Shown piece by piece: positions 31,896 through 42,214 of a stretch of DNA of 64,000 nt; position 1 is the first letter of the stretch; each line of letters starts with the position of its first letter. A program made the translations under genes and the position numbers. The notes under the pieces were generated by a model, which saw nothing but the letters and a program-made list of their open reading frames with translations, did not search any database and was not told where the DNA came from. This DNA comes from Athripsodes cinereus (lineage: Eukaryota > Arthropoda > Insecta > Trichoptera > Leptoceridae): assembly GCA_947579605.1 (NCBI GenBank), contig OX388307.1:24157237-24221236 (forward strand), written 5' to 3'.

Positions 31896-31996
31896 ATAGG
31901 ATGAACAAATGTGAACAGACGTGTTCACTTTCGATGAACAGGTTTGACCCTGACACTCTGGATGATCATCCAAAGTGAAGCAATGTGAATGCTACT
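31896..31996. repeat. Dispersed repeat, copy 3 (inverted), abutting the MITE
   Basis: Reverse complement of the first 100 bp of 18961-19105; ends gaatgctacttaac. Its junction with the palindromic MITE is direct, suggesting the two are halves of one composite element. Confidence 0.7.
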
Positions 31997-33060
31997 TAAC
32001 TACGATTCATTATTTTCGAGACCCGTTCCCATAGAAATAGATGGAACTCATAGATATAGTAGCTCTGTATCATAGATATCATGGACCTAAATAGAGTAAT
32101 GGACAGACACTTTGGTAAACATTTTGTAGCTGCGCGGGGAGGGGAATGACGACCATTTTGTAAGAAATAAATTTTGTTCGGTGCGTCGCATTTGGGCTGC
32201 GTTCAGACAGTCACCGAGTGATCAGTCGACGACGCATATTTTGAAAGTACCTATACAATGCCAGTACGCATTCATAGTGTTCATGTACTGTATGTTACTA
32301 TGTTTTCAAAATGTGTAACAAAATAAGAATTATAGTCTCAGAAAATATACTCGATTTCTGCGTTATTGTCATTTATACTTTCTGACGCTGATTCAGTGAA
32401 TTCGTTTGGATAAATTTAGGATATAAACTTGTAACAAGTATTTGGGAAGTATACAAGCTCAGAAAGTTAGGTAATGGAATAATTTTAAAAAAAAGTATAA
32501 AGCAATTAGTTATAAACTAATCAAGTAGTTATTACTTTAACTGTTAATTTTAAAGATACCTATTAAAATAATTTATTCCTTCGTTAGAGACAAAAATATT
32601 TTTATCATTTAAAAGAAACACAAAAGTACTTGAATGCTACTATAAAAAGGCGCCAGTCAAATAATAATAAAAATATTAATTATTTAAATATATTCACAAT
32701 TTACGTCTTTTACACGTCGGCGAATTTAAGAAATTATAACAAAAAGTAAATCAAAAAAAAAATTTTTTTTAAAAGTTATAAAAGCAATAAAAAAAATAAT
32801 AAAAAGACGTAAAAAATAATGGCGCCATTACGATAACATTGGGTCATAACGCTCTAAGTTATTCACGATTATCCGGATTACATTCACCACTCACTGCAAC
32901 TTCATGGTCGTTCAGGTCAAACGACGCCGAGTGACATTTATGCTCCCGTGAACCAACCCTTGTATGTTTAGTTGTTTTAAAAATGTTTCAAGTTTTTGCA
33001 CATCAGTTGAATTTTTCATATCGGTTTTTGTTTTTATATCTAGAAGAATAGGAATCATCT
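31997..33060. other. Intergenic, no feature seen
   Basis: AT-rich, with long A-runs at 32750-32820. No coding or repeat unit recognised. Confidence 0.4.
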
Positions 33061-33640
33061 TATGATTAACATGGTGATGTGCGCTATAAATGGTTGTGGT
33101 TATAAATCCAATCCAACTTTCGCAGGAAACAGGATTGTCATATTTTCGGTAAGTTGTTTTGTATTGTAGTTTTTATCTTAATATATATTGCGATTTTAAA
33201 GTCGTTTATATTATAATTCGTATACTTATAAATGATCATAATAATGTTATAAACGTTCTATGTAATTATCTGTCCTTATTCTCCTATATGTACACATGTA
33301 ACTTGTTTACCATTCTGTCATCTGACAATACAAAGAACCTACAATCTGATGTTTGGTTTTTTTACCCGTTAGAATGAAATGTTTCATGCATACAAATCTG
33401 ATCAGGTTAATGATATTATAGCATGTTTATAAACAAAATCATTTTTTGTAGTTTTCCAAAGGATTCAGAAAGGAGAAACTGGACATTATCCAATATTTGA
33501 CACCAAGTAAACGTAGTGTTTTGTGTTCAAAAACATCTCGTTTTTCTGCGAGGTTGGAGAAAAACGTAATTCTTACGAAATATCCTGAGTTTCCCGCTCA
33601 TTTGCAAGTTCGCGTGTTTTATATTATTCATTTAGATATA
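33061..33640 (+). pseudogene. THAP-domain gene fragment with one intron, frameshifted
   Basis: Exon-like 5' part, 33071-33149: MVMCAINGCGYKSNPTFAGN then RIVIFS, the C2 half of a THAP zinc finger, with donor GTAAGTTG. A 3' part after ttttttgtag (ending about 33451) reads FPKDSERRNWTLSNI in one frame, then in another frame TPSKRSVLCSKTSRFSARL and KNVILTKYPEFPAHLQ. These are THAP hallmarks (FPKD, W, P-S-K, C..H-like, a final basic proline block). The frame change plus a stop after LSNI, and a damaged second zinc pair, indicate a dead copy. THAP domains bind DNA in P-element-type transposases and in host regulators; which of these it came from is unknown. Confidence 0.65.
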
Positions 33641-34419
33641 TCCTTCAATTGTCATTCATTCTCTCCATATTGTGTGTATATGAAAACAAAGTTTAAAAAT
33701 AAATAATGATTTTGAAATGAAATACTCAATTTTATTAACTCATCCTATTCCCTATTTCATCATGTATATGAAAATATTAAGTTATGTGGCATTTTAATTA
33801 TTTTAAGAAGTAAATATAATGTTTTCTGATACTGTGTGAATAATCTCCATACAGTGCCCATACAAATGTTAAATAAAGTGTTTCATACAAAATGGCCACC
33901 GTCGATTTCCCTTCCTCACTTTTTGGCTTCGCTGTCATTCATACAAATTACTATAAACGTTCCATCCCCTACCTATATACATCCATGTTTATAATATCAT
34001 ATTTATAATATGTGCGTTGGTACCTACCTACCTATATCCTTATGGTTTTTAATCAGACTGGTGTTATTGTGTGAAAGTACCTAAGTACTTAATCATTTTG
34101 CTCTGTTGTGTGCTGGTTAGGTAGGTAGGTACCTAGCTATTTATTAGGTAATTACTCGTACTTACTTTCAGGAGTAACTCAAATACTAAACTCTCAAGCG
34201 GTAGGTACCTCACACACCCTCCAGAATGTCCTTCTATTTCATAGAATTCTTATTTCTGTATGCGCCAGGAAAAAACTTTATTTGACAAAAATCAAACTTT
34301 GCAGTAGAAACCTATGTTTTTGCACAAAAAATTATTTTGGTTATAAAAGCTAGTTTATTATGACTGTCTTATAAAATATCATTATTTTGTGAATATTTAA
34401 AAAACAAATTATCTAGTTA
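33641..34419. other. Intergenic, no feature seen
   Basis: AT-rich. Short tracts of taggtaggtacct and acctacctaccta type occur at 34020-34205. No coding segment. Confidence 0.4.
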
Positions 34420-34421
34420 TA

Positions 34422-34525
34422 ATAATAATGTTATTTTCCGGGCTGAGTGATTGTGGTCTATAGGGCAATCTGTGGGTCACAGACCACGGCCACTCAGCCT
34501 GGAAAATAATGTTGTTATTAGTGAC
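34422..34525. repeat. Inverted repeat around attttccgggctgagtg
   Basis: Left arm aataatgttattttccggg then ctgagtg; right arm cactcagcctggaaaataat then gttgttatt. The interior also pairs (gtggtct with agaccac). About 90-100 bp, MITE-like, origin unknown. Confidence 0.65.
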
Positions 34526-34539
34526 GCCGGCCCTGAAAG

Positions 34540-34670
34540 CCTAAGATAATAATAATAATAATACAGACAATTTATATTTAGGGCCGTTTAATGATCCGTG
34601 ACCATCTCAAGGGCGCCATGACTTTTCTTGAAAAGCAGTGTTTTCAGCTTACTCCTGAACGTTGCAAGTT
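34540..34670 (-). repeat. LINE 3'-end copy (same family as 18545-18860)
   Basis: Near-identical to 18550-18665: ataataataataatacagac, atttatatttagggccgttt and gaccatctcaagggcgcc. Confidence 0.65.
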
Positions 34671-34897
34671 GCGTAAGATCATATCTAGTTATAAATATTA
34701 TTGATGTTTTACATAAGTTAAGGTTTTTTTCCCTCGCACATACCTACAGGAGAATATGTTTGCAGGTAACAATATAGTGAAACACAATATTCCCAAATAC
34801 CTACTCTATTAATATTACATATATACACATTGTTCCACTTTCCTCCCGTAGTCAGCATCAGCTATTTAAATCTCAAATACACTAATATTTTCAAAAA

Positions 34898-35097
34898 NNN
34901 NNNNNNNNNNNNNNNNNNNNNNNNNNNNNNNNNNNNNNNNNNNNNNNNNNNNNNNNNNNNNNNNNNNNNNNNNNNNNNNNNNNNNNNNNNNNNNNNNNNN
35001 NNNNNNNNNNNNNNNNNNNNNNNNNNNNNNNNNNNNNNNNNNNNNNNNNNNNNNNNNNNNNNNNNNNNNNNNNNNNNNNNNNNNNNNNNNNNNNNNN
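34898..35097. other. Assembly gap (200 N)
   Basis: Exactly 200 unknown bases. The round number suggests a placeholder, so the true distance is unknown. Open frames that cross it are meaningless. Confidence 0.99.
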
Positions 35098-35109
35098 TTC
35101 TGCTCTCAC

Positions 35110-35430
35110 AGAACATATGGTTGCTGCAAGTGACGGTTGGTTGGACGAAATGCTTCACAGCAATGAGTCCGGTCACCCGTTGCGAACAGAAAAGTAATGT
35201 GAGAGATATAAAAAGAGTGAGGTGGAAATAGGTGAACGTTTCTAGAGTAAAGCATGCTTAAACCAGCCAAAAGCCAATTCGTAAGCATTGGAAACACCCA
35301 TACTCTCTCTCTACCCGTTAAGGGATGTGTATTAAGATCTAAAGTGATCGCAGATGTCTGTTGAAAGATATCATTTATCATAACGAACGCAGGTATCAAG
35401 TCCAGGTAAAATGCGAAAATTAAAAATAAA

Positions 35431-35455
<25 letters not shown>
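35110..35455 (+). repeat. SINE-like repeat copy A
   Basis: Contains the family body: caagtgacggttggttggac, gtcacccgttgcgaacag, ggtgaacgtttctagagtaa, gcatgcttaaaccagcc, ttcgtaagcattggaaacac, and the tail ttaagatctaaagtgatcgc and aaaatgcgaaaattaaaaat before an (AT)n tract at 35433-35462. Other copies are at 36010-36365, 42585-42845, 42860-42945 and 59045-59185. Confidence 0.75.
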
Positions 35456-35466
<11 letters not shown>

Positions 35467-35467
35467 A

Positions 35468-35640
35468 AGTGAAAGTATTACTCCATTTCATTTCATAGTA
35501 GGGGAGAGACTTGGTCAGTTGCCAAAATATGTAATATGGATTTGTCAAATAGATTCATCTTTTCATATCATATTCAAAGGCATGAGCCAAGTCTCTGCCC
35601 TAATACAAAATAAAATGGAGTAAACATTTCACTAGATAAC
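35468..35640. repeat. Inverted repeat around gagacttgg / ccaagtctctgccc
   Basis: Left ttactccatttcatttc and gagagacttgg pair with right ccaagtctctgccc and aaaatggagtaaac. The right arm recurs at 42427-42475 (gagccaagtctctgcccg, aaaatggagtcaaacat). Confidence 0.6.
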
Positions 35641-35648
35641 CTTTTTTG

Positions 35649-35840
35649 TTGCATTTTGACCAGGAAATATAATGAGTATATTTTTATTATTCTCGTATCT
35701 TACCTGGGTTTGGTACTTGCATTTGTTTTGATAAATGTTTTGACAAATGACAATTATCAAAACAAATGCAAGTACCAAACCCAGGCAAAAATGCGAGAAT
35801 AATAAAAATATACTCATAATATTTCCTGGTCAAAATGCAA
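35649..35840. repeat. 86-bp near-perfect inverted repeat (fold-back)
   Basis: Arms 35649-35734 and 35754-35840 (ttgcattttgaccaggaaat ... atttcctggtcaaaatgcaa) with a 19-nt loop and a few mismatches near tacctggg. The inner part (tacctgggtttggtacttgc) is related to the SINE-like tail tacctggacttggtacc at 42615. Confidence 0.9.
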
Positions 35841-36009
35841 CATACAACTGTCTCTCATTCGCTGTGTTTCTATAGATAATTCAGAGGTCGAATCTATTGA
35901 TTACATTGTAAATCACAGTGACAAAATGTTGCATTAAAACTTTGATAGATAGGTCTGCATCTCAGTATAAGAACACCTTAAAATAACAAAAATATTGAGG
36001 TGACGTCAC

Positions 36010-36365
36010 ATCTCTATATAGCTCAGTGGTAGAGTGTTGGTCTATCAACATAGAGATGATGGGTTCAAACCCTGGTGACGACTGGAATTTTCATCGAAAA
36101 TTCTACTTTACATACCATGTCATGGTTGAAGGCAGCGGTTGGTTGGAACATTGAGTGCAATCACCCGTTGCGAACAAATAATGACTAATATATGAGAGAA
36201 TAATGAGTGCGGTGGAAATCGGTGAACGTTTCTAGTGTGAAGCATGCTTAAACCAGCCAAAGCCAATTCGTAAGCATTGGAAACACCCATACTCTCTCTC
36301 TACCTGTAAAGTGATGTGTATTAAGATCTATGTGATTGCAGATGTCTGTTGAAAAATATCATAGG
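36010..36365 (+). repeat. tRNA-derived SINE copy (most complete)
   Basis: The head has Pol III box A (TAGCTCAGTGGTAGAGTG, 36019-36036) and box B (GGGTTCAAACCCT, 36061-36073) at normal tRNA spacing, but the anticodon arm is not a proper 5+7+5 stem, so it is not a working tRNA gene. The body then matches copy A: ggttggttggaacattg, cacccgttgcgaac, ggtgaacgtttctag, gcatgcttaaaccagcc, cattggaaacacccatactc. Transcription by RNA polymerase III is inferred from the boxes. Confidence 0.75.
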
Positions 36366-36519
36366 TTATATTTTTCTAAATGATGATTTGTCAATGAGCC
36401 TGTTTTTGCCTGTACCCTTCATATCTGTATATCAGGCCCCCTAGACAACCCGCACTTGGCGATCGACTACAAACAAATTTTCGACAATAACCGCAACAAT
36501 AACGCATAATTACACGGTA

Positions 36520-36680
36520 CATTAATAATAATAATAAAAAATCTTTATTGCACAAAAATCAACATAAGAAAATAAACATAGCAGAATTAAAACTAGACAT
36601 GAATTTTGTGCAATGGGCGAGTTGTGAGTACATTGTAGGTAGATTGTCGAAAAGTCAGTAGTTGATTGCCAAGTGCGGTT
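36520..36680 (-). repeat. LINE/SINE 3'-tail (aatctttattgca family)
   Basis: ataataataataaaaaatct then ttattgcacaaaaat and tgtgcaatgggcgagttgtg; matches 23185-23310 (aaaatctttattgcatgat, atgggcgagtttatcgc). I associate this tail type with lepidopteran LINEs; weak taxonomic evidence. Confidence 0.55.
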
Positions 36681-37134
36681 TGTCTATGTACCCAGAGCGA
36701 AACTACACTATATCACGACATATATTTTAGTACCAATCTTCTAAGGTTTTTTAATAATAATTATTGTTGGATGTTTGTTTGCACAAAATCAATGTCTAAA
36801 ACGATTGTGGGTCAGTGCTATTAACTATTGCTCTTATTTTTTTTCAATTTAAGTAAGATCAAGTCAAAATGGCATTCTGTCCTAATAAAAATTCGATCTC
36901 ACACTATTTATGAATATTACAAATTATAACTTGTCTTCAATGTTGATAAATATGCCATCAAGAAGAACATAAAGAGGATTACTACACCATGCTGATAAAA
37001 TACTTTGACAAAACTTAGACTTAGTGTAGTTTCCTTCTGACATACAGATATTTCCTATGCACTAAGTTTACATTATTATATATAACATACCAGAGAAAGT
37101 GAGTTATAATTTAATAATTGTAATGCATTTGTTG

Positions 37135-39064
37135 TCATGTTAATTAGTATAACTTGATATTTACATCGTTCGAGGAAACGCGGGTGTTTGAGAACCACGT
37201 GGATCAAATTCTCAAGAACGGCCGTGTGTTGAGTAAGAGGAACCGACGTGCATGTATGAGAAACTGTATGAATGTGGAGGAAGCAAAGGAAGTGTGTAAA
37301 TATAGATCTGTTTGGTGTTCTGTTCTCTCTGCCTACCCCACTTGAGGCACATTCATATTAATCCTATAATTTTCAGTTTTTGTGTGTGTGAGAACATAGT
37401 AATATCGCGCAGTTTTTATGCATTACTAAAGTGTATCATCTCCTAGTTCTGGTCATATTACATTTTAAAGTTTATTATATTTATGCATTACTAAAGTGTA
37501 TCATCTCCTAGTTCTGGTCATATTTCATTTTAAAGTTTATTATATTTATGCATTACTAAAGTGTATCATCTCCTAGTTCTGGTCATATTTAATTTTAAAG
37601 TTTATTATATTTATGCATTACTAAAGTGTATCATCTCCTAGTTCTGGTCATATTTCATTTTAAAGTTTATTATATTTATGCATTACTAAAGTGTATCATC
37701 TCCTAGTTCTGGTCATATTTCATTTTAAAGTTTATTATATTTATGCATTACTAAAGTGTATCATCTCCTAGTTCTGGTCATATTTCATTTTAAAGTTTAT
37801 TATATTTATGCATTACTAAAGTGTATCATCTCCTAGTTCTGGTCATATTTAATTTTAAAGTTTATTATATTTATGCATTACTAAAGTGTATCATCTCCTA
37901 GTTCTGGTCATATTTCATTTTAAAGTTTATTATATTTAAAAATCGACAACTTCATAAATTGATCTATTCTGTGCTACACTCACCGCTTCATTATAGTTAT
38001 GCATACATTGTGCAGACCGACCGTTTCTGAGAATTTCATGTTAATTAGTATAACTTGATATTTACATCGTTCGAGGAAACGCGGGTGTTTGAGAACCACG
38101 TGGATCAAATTCTCAAGAACGGCCGTGTGTTGAGTAAGAGGAACCGACGTGCATGTATGAGAAACTGTATGAATGTGGAGGAAGCAAAGGAAGTGTGTAA
38201 ATATAGATCTGTTTGGTGTTCTGTTCTCTCTGCCTACCCCACTTGAGGCACATTCATATTAATCCTATAATTTTCAGTTTTTGTGTGTGTGAGAACATAG
38301 TAATATCGCGCAGTTTTTATGCATTACTAAAGTGTATCATCTCCTAGTTCTGGTCATATTACATTTTAAAGTTTATTATATTTATGCATTACTAAAGTGT
38401 ATCATCTCCTAGTTCTGGTCATATTTCATTTTAAAGTTTATTATATTTATGCATTACTAAAGTGTATCATCTCCTAGTTCTGGTCATATTTCATTTTAAA
38501 GTTTATTATATTTATGCATTACTAAAGTGTATCATCTCCTAGTTCTGGTCATATTTCATTTTAAAGTTTATTATATTTATGCATTACTAAAGTGTATCAT
38601 CTCCTAGTTCTGGTCATATTTCATTTTAAAGTTTATTATATTTATGCATTACTAAAGTGTATCATCTCCTAGTTCTGGTCATATTTCATTTTAAAGTTTA
38701 TTATATTTATGCATTACTAAAGTGTATCATCTCCTAGTTCTGGTCATATTTAATTTTAAAGTTTATTATATTTATGCATTACTAAAGTGTATCATCTCCT
38801 AGTTCTGGTCATATTTCATTTTAAAGTTTATTATATTTATGCATTACTAAAGTGTATCATCTCCTAGTTCTGGTCATATTTCATTTTAAAGTTTATTATA
38901 TTTATGCATTACTAAAGTGTATCATCTCCTAGTTCTGGTCATATTTCATTTTAAAGTTTATTATATTTAAAAATCGACAACTTCATAAATTGATCTATTC
39001 TGTGCTACACTCACCGCTTCATTATAGTTATGCATACATTGTGCAGACCGACCGTTTCTGAGAA
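37135..39064 (+). repeat. 0.9-1.0 kb tandem duplication, each unit with an internal 65-bp array
   Basis: Units A (37135-38038) and B (38039-39064) start catgttaattagtataac. Each has an identical 190-bp frame (37154-37345, 38055-38246) reading TRVFENHVDQILKNGRVLS, NRRACMRNCMNVEEAKEV and YRSVWCSVLSAYPT, which looks like the C terminus of a reverse transcriptase; then a 65-bp array (tttatgcattactaaagtgt, atcatctcctagttctggtc, atatttcattttaaagttta ttata), 8 copies in A and 10 in B; then the shared end aaaatcgacaacttcataaa to ccgtttctgagaatt. Confidence 0.95.
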
Positions 39065-39280
39065 TTACGGTCTAGTTTAAACCTAATGTCCTACAATGTG
39101 TAACAGAGACGGCAACACAACATCGCCTACCCACTACATATAAAGGATGAAAGGGACAATAAAACTACAGAACGCGAGTGTCGCTAATGAATATTTTTTA
39201 TGAATGTGTATATCAATGTACATATGCATAACACGCACAAAGACAATATCATTCAAGAGCAAACTGAAGACATTGATCTT

Positions 39281-39345
39281 TCAGCAGAGCTAACCGCGCC
39301 CTTGAGATGGATTCTCCATTAAACGGCGCTGAAGAAATCATCCAT
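39281..39345 (+). repeat. LINE 3'-end fragment (cgcccttgagatgg family)
   Basis: gcgcccttgagatggattct and ttaaacggcgctgaaga: the opposite-strand, diverged version of the 18545-18860 family. Confidence 0.45.
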
Positions 39346-39598
39346 CATCATCATATAGTCATATTTACAAGTTTTAGGATGGTTTAAGATAAACTATAAT
39401 TTTATTTCTGTATTATTATTGGCATATGAGCCAATGGGATGGACAGAAAGTGGGAATTCTGAGTTATTACTACTATACCATCACTGCATATTCCTTTAAG
39501 TGGGGTAGCCAGCAGACTAGCTGATAGTTTTAAGCAAATTATATTATTAAAATTTGCTGAGAGATGGTTCAAGTAATGTCTTTAATCATATGTGTTGG

Positions 39599-39763
39599 CG
39601 AATAAGTACGAGGGGAGTTCAAAATATTCTTGGTATGGATATGAAAGAAAAGACAGAAAAATCTCGAATAATTTTAACTTTTCTATTTTCCAAGAGGAAA
39701 CACTATGAAAGTTCATTTTTAAATTTAGGTAGGTAATAAAAATAAAAAATTAAACACCGTATA
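39599..39763 (+). mobile_element. mariner-end remnant
   Basis: gtacgaggggagttcaaaat and attcttggtatggat look like a mariner 5' terminal repeat, and aaatttaggtaggtaataaa with aaaaattaaacaccgtataa matches the reverse complement of 40385-40435. An internally deleted or rearranged copy. Confidence 0.45.
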
Positions 39764-39765
39764 AC

Positions 39766-40252
39766 ATGGTTGGCCAACCTTTTCAGCAGCCGGGCAAATT
39801 TCAGAATGAAATTTCCTACCAAAGTGCAACTATATTTATACTCCCATATACCTATAACATTTAATAATTTTACTTCTCCTTAAAATTTCTACCCTCCCGT
39901 CGCCATATTTTCAAAATGGTATAGGAATTTGAAATATTTTAAAACTAATACCTCTTTCAGAAAAGTTACGCGTACTTGTACCGACTATTACAAAAAAAAA
40001 TGTGCATTTTCTTCGCGGGCCACAAGTAGGCACCCAACGGGCCGCGAGTTGGCTACCCTTGCCGTCTAACTTTCACTAATTAATTCAGCAGTTGTGCCAA
40101 ATTTTAGAATCTCCAAATACCTTATATCAAAAAAGTAACGGGTACTTATACCGACTATCATATAAAAAAAGTCTGCATATGCTTCGCGGGCCACAAGCAG
40201 GCACCTTGCGGGCCGCATGTGGCCCACGGGCGATGGGTTGGCCACCCTTGCC
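39766..40252. mobile_element. hAT-type MITE relic with partial duplication
   Basis: Left end catggttggccaacc; right ends gcgagttggctacccttg (40059) and gggttggccacccttg (40250). The 8 bases CCGTATAA precede the element, and CCGTCTAA or CCGTATAA follow the two right ends, fitting an 8-bp hAT target duplication. The segments 39950-40090 and 40110-40285 are diverged duplicates (cttcgcgggccacaagnagg in both). Confidence 0.6.
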
Positions 40253-40396
40253 GTATAACTTTCACTTATTAATTATATTGCTTAGAAGCTTTTCGGACAT
40301 ACGTCTATCCTCAGTAATAAATATCTTATAACTATTGAGGATAGACGTATGTCCGAAAAGCTTCTAAGCAATATAATTAATTAGTGAAAGTTATAC
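40253..40396. repeat. 61-bp inverted repeat with hammerhead-like motif in each arm
   Basis: Arms 40253-40313 and 40336-40396 are complementary with one mismatch, loop 22 nt. Reading outward from the loop, the left arm (minus strand) gives CTGAGGA, T, AGACGTATGTCC, GAA, the palindrome AAGCTT-like AAAGCTTC and TAAGC; the right arm starts TTGAGGA. CUGANGA, stem II, GAA, palindromic stem III and C are in hammerhead order, but stem II is only 3-4 bp. Confidence 0.5.
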
Positions 40397-40594
40397 AGTG
40401 TTTCATTTTTTATTTTTATTACCTAAATTTGAAATAGTTTTGTTTTTCTATATAGTCCCTTGCAACCTCAATACACTTCGACGACACAGTGAATAAACTC
40501 AATACACTTCTTATATTGCGAAATCATCTTTTCAATACACACCAAAAAAAACTTTCTTCCTTCTCTGAAAAATGATCATTTATGGCCACCTTGA

Positions 40595-40712
40595 TGATGA
40601 TGTCGTGGAAAGAGGTGATGCAATTGGCACAGAGACGCTCTGAATGGAGGAGGCTGGTTTCTGCCCTGTGCTCCCGAGAGGAGCGTTGAGGGCGATGATG
40701 ATGATGATTTTG
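40595..40712 (+). repeat. RTE/CR1-like LINE 3' end with (GATGAT)n tail
   Basis: gaaagaggtgatgcaattgg, cacagagacgctctgaatgg, aggaggctggtttctgccct and gagaggagcgttgagggcga, then gatgatgatgat. Essentially identical to 58888-58985 and, inverted, related to 950-1010. Confidence 0.8.
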
Positions 40713-40873
40713 GATGATTTTATTTTGCCACCGTTTAACAGTCCCTAGACCGTCTCAAGGGCGCCAGTGAAGAGTTCAGTTTTTAATTTGCTTCTGAAGC
40801 TTCTTGCTCTTCATCGTCAGAAATTGCTTTCCACGAATCTTATTTTTCAGCTTTGGAAACACAAATAATCACT

Positions 40874-41074
40874 AGGCCTGAGTCAACAACACACTTTCGT
40901 CTCACGTTCCCGCTCCGTTAGCGTTCGGGTGCAGACGATGTTGCAAGCAAGTGTCAATTTCGTTGCTAAGATACACAATAGTTACGAAAATTAACACTTT
41001 GGCGCACCATCGTCTGCACCCGAACGCTAGCGGAGCGGGAACGTGACGCGATAGTGTGTTGTTGACTCAGGCCT
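40874..41074. mobile_element. 201-bp palindromic MITE
   Basis: Ends AGGCCTGAGTCAACAACACA and its mirror (TGTGTTGTTGACTCAGGCCT). Arms extend about 75 bp through cacgttcccgctccgttagc, gttcgggtgcagacgatg. Inserted in the mariner relic. Confidence 0.85.
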
Positions 41075-41345
41075 CTGGGCTGTAAGGTGGATGATTGATC
41101 TCTTGGAAACCACACTCCTGAATAGCAGCCTTGGCAACGCACGGCGAGTGAACATTCAATTCGCAATTGTTTCTGGGATGGTGTGAGCGTTCGTGACACC
41201 CATCTTGCACTGATTTTTAAGAGGTTTAAAAAGTCATGGAGTATTGAGTGTATGGTACCCACGGAAAGCTTGGTTATCTCTCCAAACAAATTTATTTTTA
41301 TTCAAGCATCTTCGGGTACAAGTTTCTCGACTTTTTTACTCTACA

Positions 41346-42214
41346 CGACCGTACGATGATTAAAATAAATTTCTTAATACATTTTCAGCCTTGATCTAGG
41401 TTTAAGGAGTTTTAGGCTAAAAAATATATAGGTACATTGAAAAAAGTGGATCTTGGGCATCAGCTCCCGATGTATGAAAGTTTGGCCACCCCTGATATAG
41501 TCTATTCACATAATAGATGACACTAGGAACATGACAATTTGTTGTAACTAATTATATCTGTGGCGGCAGTGGTGTTCAGCTGTTTTGAAATGCTATAGTT
41601 TAAGGGGCCCCTTTAGCAAAAACGATAAAACATTCAATTTTCAACAAGTTTGGTACACAAACTCTCAAATCTTGTTGACCCTTCGAACATTTTGAATTGA
41701 TAAAATATGAAAACAAATATTAATTACCAATATCAAACTTTAACTTTAAAAAAAAAAACTTGATTTTAGCTTCATAGTATTCGTTTATAAAAAAGCATAT
41801 TTCTAAAAATCGAATTCGGGGGTGTGTTTGGTACATAAATGCAAGAGAATCCTACAAATTTTGATATTTTTTTTTGACAACTGATGCATTCTTGGTGAAA
41901 AGTCCCTTCATTTATAATATAAGGTTTGATTATTGTAAATATACATTATCTATGTGTCATTTTGCTTTTGTCTATATTGAATTGTATTTATAGGTTATTT
42001 AAATAAATTTTACAAATATCTGCCATGGCAATATTTTTCCCAGTCAGCATTTTTTTGGCAAGACAATAGCAGTATATATTCTGTGGACAAGACAATCCCA
42101 AAGTGTAATTTGTCAATACTCCGAGAATCTCATATTCCTTTCATAACCTATTCCAGTACCCATATCATAAAAGTTTTCAATATTGAAGCATATGAGCTCT
42201 GTAACTACCTAGTT
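41346..42214. other. Intergenic, mostly no feature seen
   Basis: AT-rich. ttggccacccctgatatagt at 41483-41502 is a hAT-like terminus similar to 40240, without a partner I could find. A/T runs at 41745-41775. Confidence 0.4.

Larger units (their letters stand above)
40440..41345 (-). pseudogene. mariner transposase relic, interrupted by a palindromic MITE
   Basis: Minus-strand fragments: near 41280-41130 VGTIHSILHDFLNLLKISAR and WVSRTLTPSQKQLRIECS, the mid region of mariner transposase; 40870-40790 KLKNKIRGKQFLT; 40560-40440 YIEKMISQYKKCIEF at the C terminus. The central DDD region is largely lost or scrambled. A MITE (40874-41074) and an RTE-type LINE tail (40595-40705) are inserted. Confidence 0.7.

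Noticed and set aside
34830..35435. Several open frames crossing the N run
   Set aside because: They exist only because unknown codons are not counted as stops; flanking sequence is SINE-like repeat.
36010..36082. Functional tRNA gene
   Set aside because: Box A and box B are good but the anticodon arm cannot form a 5-bp stem with a 7-nt loop; the sequence continues into a SINE body.
37135..39064. CRISPR-like array
   Set aside because: Repeats are contiguous 65-bp units without unique spacers, in a eukaryotic genome; this is a minisatellite.
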